IMG/VR virus record: IMGVR_UViG_3300042558_003926
Span: 1-64,000 of that record
Strand: one strand, 5' to 3'
Length of the DNA: 64,000 nt
From: a virus
The position numbers and the translations under genes were made by a program. The notes under the pieces were generated by a model, which was given only the letters and a program-made list of their open reading frames with translations, was not told where the DNA came from and ran no database searches. This document shows, piece by piece, positions 59,570 through 64,000 of the stretch; positions within the stretch are counted from its first letter, which is position 1; the number at the start of each line of letters is the position of its first letter.

Positions 59570-61453
59570 ATGCCAACTCAAGCAAATCCGGTAAACTCGG
59601 CTAATTACGTGGAGAGACTCCAGCAAGGAGCATCCAATGATATCGTCGAGAGGTACAGTAATCTAAATTCCATAAATCCTTTTAAGGGACCAACTGCAAG
59701 AAGCTTATTTTATGAAGCTGGGAAAAGAAACCCAGGAAAGTATGGGCAATTCCTTTTTTATTCTCTGGGTAATAATGAGAATGATTTTATCGATGCCTAT
59801 TACAGATCAGAGTCAGCAGATTTCAATAGAAACGTATCCTCCCTTAAATCTAAAAATCCCTCTGCTGGATTTTTAGTAAGACAAACAGCAGATTTAGATA
59901 GAATAGCATCTAGTGCTACTAATGATATATTGGGTTTGCCTTCGACATTTGAACAGGATATAGTAGGTGGATTATCCGCTCCTTATTATTGGAAAGATTT
60001 TTTATATTGTAAATATTACGGGACAATCCCCAATAATTACATGATAACTCTTAGAAGATTTCCTACACCAATACTAGATAATCTGTCGATACCAGATTCT
60101 GTTAAACAATCTGATTCTTACTCTAAGGAAGGTGCTGGTAGACCGGTTGCCCAAGCTGTTACTTGGTTTGGTGGAAACACTGGAAATACTCTTAGTACCT
60201 TAATACAGTTCACAACAGGACTTTCGTGGGAGCCCAAAACACAGGATCAAGCTAAAGAAACAGAGGCCTTCTCTAAGGGATTTTTCCAAGATTTACCTTA
60301 TCAATGGTTTTCCGCAGCCGCTAGGGCAGCAACCGGTAACGAGGATATTGCATCTGGAATATCTAGCATCGCTGAGGGTACAGCAGTTGCTTTCGATCCA
60401 AATAATCAAACTATAGAGGGACTAAGATTCCAACAACTTAGGGATAGAGCCAAAGATGGAACACTCGGTGTAATGAGTGAATTTATTTGGGTACCTCTTG
60501 ATGTAGTACAGAACACAAAAGTTAGAGGGGTAGGGTTATCGTTTACTGGGGGAACCCTTGATATCGTTTTCGAATATGAGCTTACCTCTGTAGGTGAGGT
60601 CAATACTAAGGCTGCTATGTTAGATATAATGGCAAATCTTCTTTCGATAGGTACGAATTACGGTAATTTTTTGACACCGGAAACTAGATACAAGTCTACA
60701 TTTCCTGCTTTTGGATTTCCAGGTGGAGATGATGGTCTTGCTACATTCTATAGAAATCCTTTGCAATTTCTTTTAAAGTATGGCGATAAATTAGTAAACC
60801 CAGTGGGAAATGCTGTTTCAGCACAGGATGATGTAGTTAGTAACGGTGAAGTCGGCGAGGGCACTGATGCAGCTACTGATTCTCAGAGCGCTTTAACTGA
60901 ACTTAGGGGTATACTTGAAAAATTAAACACAGAGGGCTTGGATTTGGAAAAAGTAAAAGACCTTGCTTCCAAATTCGGAACTGGATTTTCGAGACTTCTA
61001 AAATTATCAGTTACTAAAGAATTTACTGATAATTGGCAGGTTCCTGCTAGTTTACTTACCGGGGCTCCTATTGGAGAATGGCATCTAACTATAGGCAATC
61101 CATGTAACCCCATAGCAATGATAGGTAATCTAGTTTGCAGTAACGTAAAAATAGAATTTGGAGACGTACTAGGTCCAGATGATTTCCCGACTTTATTAAA
61201 AGCAACATTTACTTTAGAACACGGAAGGGATAGAGAAAGGGGCGAAATCGAGAGCATGTTCAATAGAGGAGATGGAAGATTATATTCTTCTAGTGCATCA
61301 ACTTCCTCATCTGTTCAGTCATTCAGCGCATTCTCTGATGTTAATGGCAATGTGCTTAGTGAAAATCTGGCTAATCAGTATATGCAGGGAGATGCCTTCA
61401 ATACAACGTATGGTCTGGAAGAACAACTCGGACCTATAAATACAGAAGAATAA
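59570..61453 (+). CDS. Baseplate or tail-tube-associated structural protein
   Basis: This 627-aa protein has NYMITLRRFPTPILDNLSIP, FTGGTLDIVFEYELTSVGEV, then a C-terminal domain with GEWHLTIGNPCNPIAMIGNL, VKIEFGDVLGPDDFPT and TLEHGRDRERGEIESMFNRG. The last block looks like a tube-fold domain. In T4 the tube initiators gp48 and gp54 have such folds and lie among baseplate genes, so a tube-initiator or baseplate cap role is likely but not proven. It is followed by gp53- and gp27-like genes. Confidence 0.65.
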   Translation: MPTQANPVNSANYVERLQQGASNDIVERYSNLNSINPFKGPTARSLFYEAGKRNPGKYGQFLFYSLGNNENDFIDAYYRSESADFNRNVSSLKSKNPSAGFLVRQTADLDRIASSATNDILGLPSTFEQDIVGGLSAPYYWKDFLYCKYYGTIPNNYMITLRRFPTPILDNLSIPDSVKQSDSYSKEGAGRPVAQAVTWFGGNTGNTLSTLIQFTTGLSWEPKTQDQAKETEAFSKGFFQDLPYQWFSAAARAATGNEDIASGISSIAEGTAVAFDPNNQTIEGLRFQQLRDRAKDGTLGVMSEFIWVPLDVVQNTKVRGVGLSFTGGTLDIVFEYELTSVGEVNTKAAMLDIMANLLSIGTNYGNFLTPETRYKSTFPAFGFPGGDDGLATFYRNPLQFLLKYGDKLVNPVGNAVSAQDDVVSNGEVGEGTDAATDSQSALTELRGILEKLNTEGLDLEKVKDLASKFGTGFSRLLKLSVTKEFTDNWQVPASLLTGAPIGEWHLTIGNPCNPIAMIGNLVCSNVKIEFGDVLGPDDFPTLLKATFTLEHGRDRERGEIESMFNRGDGRLYSSSASTSSSVQSFSAFSDVNGNVLSENLANQYMQGDAFNTTYGLEEQLGPINTEE

Positions 61454-61463
61454 AATAATTACG

Positions 61464-62054
61464 ATGGGACTTTTACTTATAGACACATTAAAAAAGAACA
61501 AGTCAGTATTTAATCCAGAACCAGGACTGGATTCTAGCAAATATGGTATTTGGGACTTAACGAAATCATCGATCACCTATAATAACTTGGATATAAAAAT
61601 AGACGATTTCTTTTTTGTCAAGGATATCTATCAAATGAGACCTGATCTTATTGCTGCTATTAAATTAGGGGATCAAGCCAAGGTTGGGTCTTTACTAAAA
61701 ATAAACGGAATAAGTAATCCGTTTGCATTAAAAGAGGGCAGATTTATTCTTATCCCATCAGACAATACTGTTGAAAGATCTTTTGATATTAAAAAAATCA
61801 AAAATCAGGCTTCTACATCCTCTAACACCAACACAAACCCTAACGAGGCTTTCAGAAAAAATCAGGAACAAAAGAAATTCAAGGTTTCTGATGGCAGAAA
61901 AAAATTCTTAGCTAGCAAAGTCAAAAATCAACCTGAGATGGTTCTTCCGCCTAACGTCATGCAGCCAAGCCAAAGATCTATTCTTAAGAAAGATGGATTC
62001 CTCATCTTTGCACCAGATGCTGGAGGCGGAGGATCTAATAAACCTTCTAACTAA
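61464..62054 (+). CDS. 53: Baseplate wedge protein with LysM-like motif (gp53-like)
   Basis: This 196-aa protein has a central FFFVKDIYQMRPDLIAAIKL then LLKINGISNPFALKEGRFIL and IPSD, the LysM-like helix-strand unit used by T4 gp53 to join wedges in the baseplate. The C-terminus is a Lys/Asn-rich flexible tail ending GGGGSNKPSN. Its position between the tube-like and hub-like genes supports the call. Confidence 0.65.
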   Translation: MGLLLIDTLKKNKSVFNPEPGLDSSKYGIWDLTKSSITYNNLDIKIDDFFFVKDIYQMRPDLIAAIKLGDQAKVGSLLKINGISNPFALKEGRFILIPSDNTVERSFDIKKIKNQASTSSNTNTNPNEAFRKNQEQKKFKVSDGRKKFLASKVKNQPEMVLPPNVMQPSQRSILKKDGFLIFAPDAGGGGSNKPSN

Positions 62055-62062
62055 TTTTTTAA

Positions 62063-63616
62063 ATGACAGTAGATTCGACTAAAATAGTAACTCTGGCTCT
62101 TAATAATATGAAGCTGGATGAGTTAGTTCAGAACGACAGGACTAATGGTTCTAATAACCCGGATACACAGAGAGAACTAGGCGCTGGTCAGGATAAATCA
62201 ACTGGTCTCAATTCACCCTTCATGTCGATCAATGGGTATAGTGTATCTAAGTATCTGGATTCGTTTTCTTTGGATCTTAGCGGATTTCTACCAATAATAA
62301 GATTTTCCTTTACGCCGACCGAAACTGTGTTCATATCAGTAAACTACCCTAAGGACGGTGACATAGTTTCCACTTATATGAGATCCCCTGGTGATTTCTA
62401 TAATCCCCTGAGAATGGATTTCAAAGTTCTAAGTGTTTCTGGTGATGTTTCAAGTAAGTATTCACCAAGCGGAACAGATTCTAATGGCACTACGTTTAGA
62501 TTTCACATAGTTGCCGAAGCTTATATTCCGGGGTTATATTCCCCGAAGATTAAGTCTTTCAGTAAAATGAATTCAGCAGATGTTTTATTAGACGTTTCTC
62601 AGGAATTAAATCTTGGATTTGCAACAAACGAGAAAACAACTAATGACTCTATGACGTGGATATGTCCTAATTATTCATATTATGACTTTATCCAGGAGGT
62701 TTGTCTTAGATCGTACAAGGACGACGAGCAAAGTTTTTTTGACTGCTGGATAGATCCATATTACAATCTGAACTTCGTAAACATGGGAAGTCAATTTGCT
62801 TTCGAAGGTGACCCTAAGCAGGAGGTTCTTATTATTCCTGGATATGCAGACGGTGGTCTAAAAATGGATTCAGCTATTCCAGGAACTCCAACCCCAAGTC
62901 CAGCTAAAGTACCATTAGTAATAACCAACGCAATAGGAGCCGGTGTTACCCCCTTTTTCATAAATGGATACACGCTAACCTCAAGAGCAGGGAATAATAC
63001 CAATGAGTTTGGCTACATAACGGAGGTTGGCTTTTATGACGAAGAATCAGAGGAGGGAGGTTTAGATGGCAAATATGTTAAATATGAGATAGAAACGCAA
63101 ACAACGGATAATGTAAGACCCGGAGCTATACTTCAAAAAGGAAGAGCTAGAGATAATGAATACAAAAACGAAACGAGAAGGGAATGGTTTGGTGTTCTGA
63201 ATTATTCCCCTGACTTAAACGATGGGGTTCATCAGAACTATTATCATGCTACTGTTCAGAATACTATAAATATTAGCGATGTTTCTAAAATGACTTTGGA
63301 AGTAGAGCTTTCCTCGTATTTTCCTGGAATTATAAGAGGAATGGTTTTACCTGTTTCTATTTATGTTTTCGACGGTGGATTAAGACAGCAGAATTCAGGG
63401 AATCTCTCCAATAAAGATAAGAATACAGGACTCAATCCAACCATCGATAACTTCCTATCTGGAAGTTATGTTGTTACCGGAATGGAGGTTTATTGGTCTA
63501 AGTTTTCAGGTGGAATGAAGCAGAAACTTTCTCTATCTAAAAGGACGTGGACTGCTAACTCTTCCGGAACTATTCCGAAGGCTTTCCCTATTTCTATTCA
63601 AACGGGACAATTCTAG
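62063..63616 (+). CDS. Baseplate hub protein (gp27/gpD-like)
   Basis: This 517-aa protein has hub-type blocks: FRFHIVAEAYIPGLYSPKIK, MNSADVLLDVSQELNLGFAT, DSMTWICPNYSYYDFIQEVC and FFDCWIDPYYNLNFVNM. In contractile tails such proteins form the trimeric ring that carries the spike and starts the tube. A Pro/Thr-rich loop (AIPGTPTPSPAKV) lies mid-protein. The C-terminal part reads SGSYVVTGMEVYWSKFSGGM and KQKLSLSKRTW, typical of the hub end. Divergence from T4 gp27 is high, so the name is withheld. Confidence 0.72.
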   Translation: MTVDSTKIVTLALNNMKLDELVQNDRTNGSNNPDTQRELGAGQDKSTGLNSPFMSINGYSVSKYLDSFSLDLSGFLPIIRFSFTPTETVFISVNYPKDGDIVSTYMRSPGDFYNPLRMDFKVLSVSGDVSSKYSPSGTDSNGTTFRFHIVAEAYIPGLYSPKIKSFSKMNSADVLLDVSQELNLGFATNEKTTNDSMTWICPNYSYYDFIQEVCLRSYKDDEQSFFDCWIDPYYNLNFVNMGSQFAFEGDPKQEVLIIPGYADGGLKMDSAIPGTPTPSPAKVPLVITNAIGAGVTPFFINGYTLTSRAGNNTNEFGYITEVGFYDEESEEGGLDGKYVKYEIETQTTDNVRPGAILQKGRARDNEYKNETRREWFGVLNYSPDLNDGVHQNYYHATVQNTINISDVSKMTLEVELSSYFPGIIRGMVLPVSIYVFDGGLRQQNSGNLSNKDKNTGLNPTIDNFLSGSYVVTGMEVYWSKFSGGMKQKLSLSKRTWTANSSGTIPKAFPISIQTGQF

Positions 63617-63650
63617 AAATTAGGATAAATATGAAAAATAAAATAACCTT

Positions 63651-64000
63651 ATGTCTTTAGGAGCAACCGATAGGGAAAGGAGTTTATTTCTTAAGGGATT
63701 TAAATTATCTAAACAGGGAAATTACGAGGATCCAACATACCTTGGATTTAAGATAGTATTTGACTTCGGTACACTACCTATAAGTCCGGAAGATGGTATT
63801 CCTCCTAGTCCACTGTTTAAGGACAGAAGCTATTTTTTTGAATCTGGTGGAGCTTTCGCAGCTTCCAATCCATTCTCACAACCTCAATATGATTATAGAA
63901 ATCCATCTGCAGATGGTATGGTCCAATTTTATTCAGCAGCATCCTATTTAGAACAAAGGGAATTTGATTTCGATTATGGTCCTAAGAGAGCTGATATGTT
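63651..64000 (+). CDS. Baseplate-region protein, truncated by the window end
   Basis: An open frame begins at ATG 63651 (MSLGATDRERSLFLKGFKLS) and has no stop to base 64000, giving at least 116 residues. It includes YLGFKIVFDFGTLPISPEDG and SPLFKDRSYFFESGGAFAAS. It follows the hub gene by 34 nt and is probably a further baseplate protein. An ATG at 63631 opens only a 9-codon frame and is not used. No family is recognised from the fragment. Confidence 0.75.
   Translation, partial: MSLGATDRERSLFLKGFKLSKQGNYEDPTYLGFKIVFDFGTLPISPEDGIPPSPLFKDRSYFFESGGAFAASNPFSQPQYDYRNPSADGMVQFYSAASYLEQREFDFDYGPKRADM

Noticed and set aside
1-64000. tRNA genes, integrase or insertion sequences
   Set aside because: No cloverleaf-like sequence, transposase or recombinase motif was noticed by eye; a tRNA search program would be needed to exclude tRNAs firmly.

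Overview
The window is a contiguous piece of a large, AT-rich, T4-like (contractile-tailed) phage genome. The T4-type head and tail set is recognisable by family motifs: small and large terminase, tail sheath, tail tube, portal, prohead protease/scaffold, major capsid protein, head-completion nuclease, gp26/gp51-like hub proteins, gp53-like wedge and gp27-like hub. T4-type replication genes lie between them: ATP-dependent DNA ligase, gp44-like clamp loader, RNase H/flap nuclease, dCMP deaminase and nucleotide kinases. The host is probably a member of the Bacteroidota. This is an inference from AT-rich start regions that almost all lack Shine-Dalgarno sequences, and from promoters with the TAnnTTTG-type -7 element typical of that phylum. 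No tRNA, rRNA, CRISPR array, insertion sequence or integrase was seen.

Layout. (1) 2-2923: end of a tail fibre gene with collagen-like Gly-X-Y repeats, YadA-head-like repeats and an S74 chaperone. (2) 2934-6512: a surface-chemistry cassette with sulfotransferase, APS kinase, HIGH-type nucleotidyltransferase, DUF2061 membrane protein and GT9-like glycosyltransferase. (3) 6559-19584: packaging and tail genes. (4) 19647-22683: dCMP deaminase, ECF-like sigma factor, membrane protein and PD-(D/E)XK nuclease. (5) 22776-27571: membrane proteins and virion proteins. (6) 27693-32476: gp55-like late sigma factor, head-completion nuclease and two tandem portal paralogues. (7) 32522-39623: DNA ligase, clamp loader, guanylate-kinase-like protein, RNase H, a UVDE-like protein and an exonuclease. 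(8) 39686-51994: head genes, including a protease-scaffold fusion, the capsid protein and several proteins that look packaged. (9) 52066-54046: nucleotide kinase and asparagine synthetase. (10) 54096-64000: further late proteins, a Nudix hydrolase and baseplate genes, running off the right edge.

Regulation is legible. A GGATATATAGA-like box lies about 17-48 nt upstream of at least ten late or structural genes. A different box, a T-tract followed by (T)CCC and then TAnnTTT(G/A), precedes all four DNA/nucleotide-metabolism cassettes. The phage encodes two candidate sigma factors, one like T4 gp55 and one ECF-like. Some late boxes sit inside the loops of inverted repeats; at 6848-6926 the repeat would hide the start codon in read-through RNA but not in RNA begun at the late box.

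The points most worth a second look are: a CUU-UGA +1 frameshift candidate joining gp26-like and gp51-like reading frames; the protease-scaffold fusion with fourteen 14-residue repeats; recurrent (L/V/I/M)NE sites near the N-termini of many late proteins, which look like prohead-protease/capsid-targeting sites; the hairpin-embedded promoters; the sulfation cassette; and tandem duplication of the portal and tail-tube genes.
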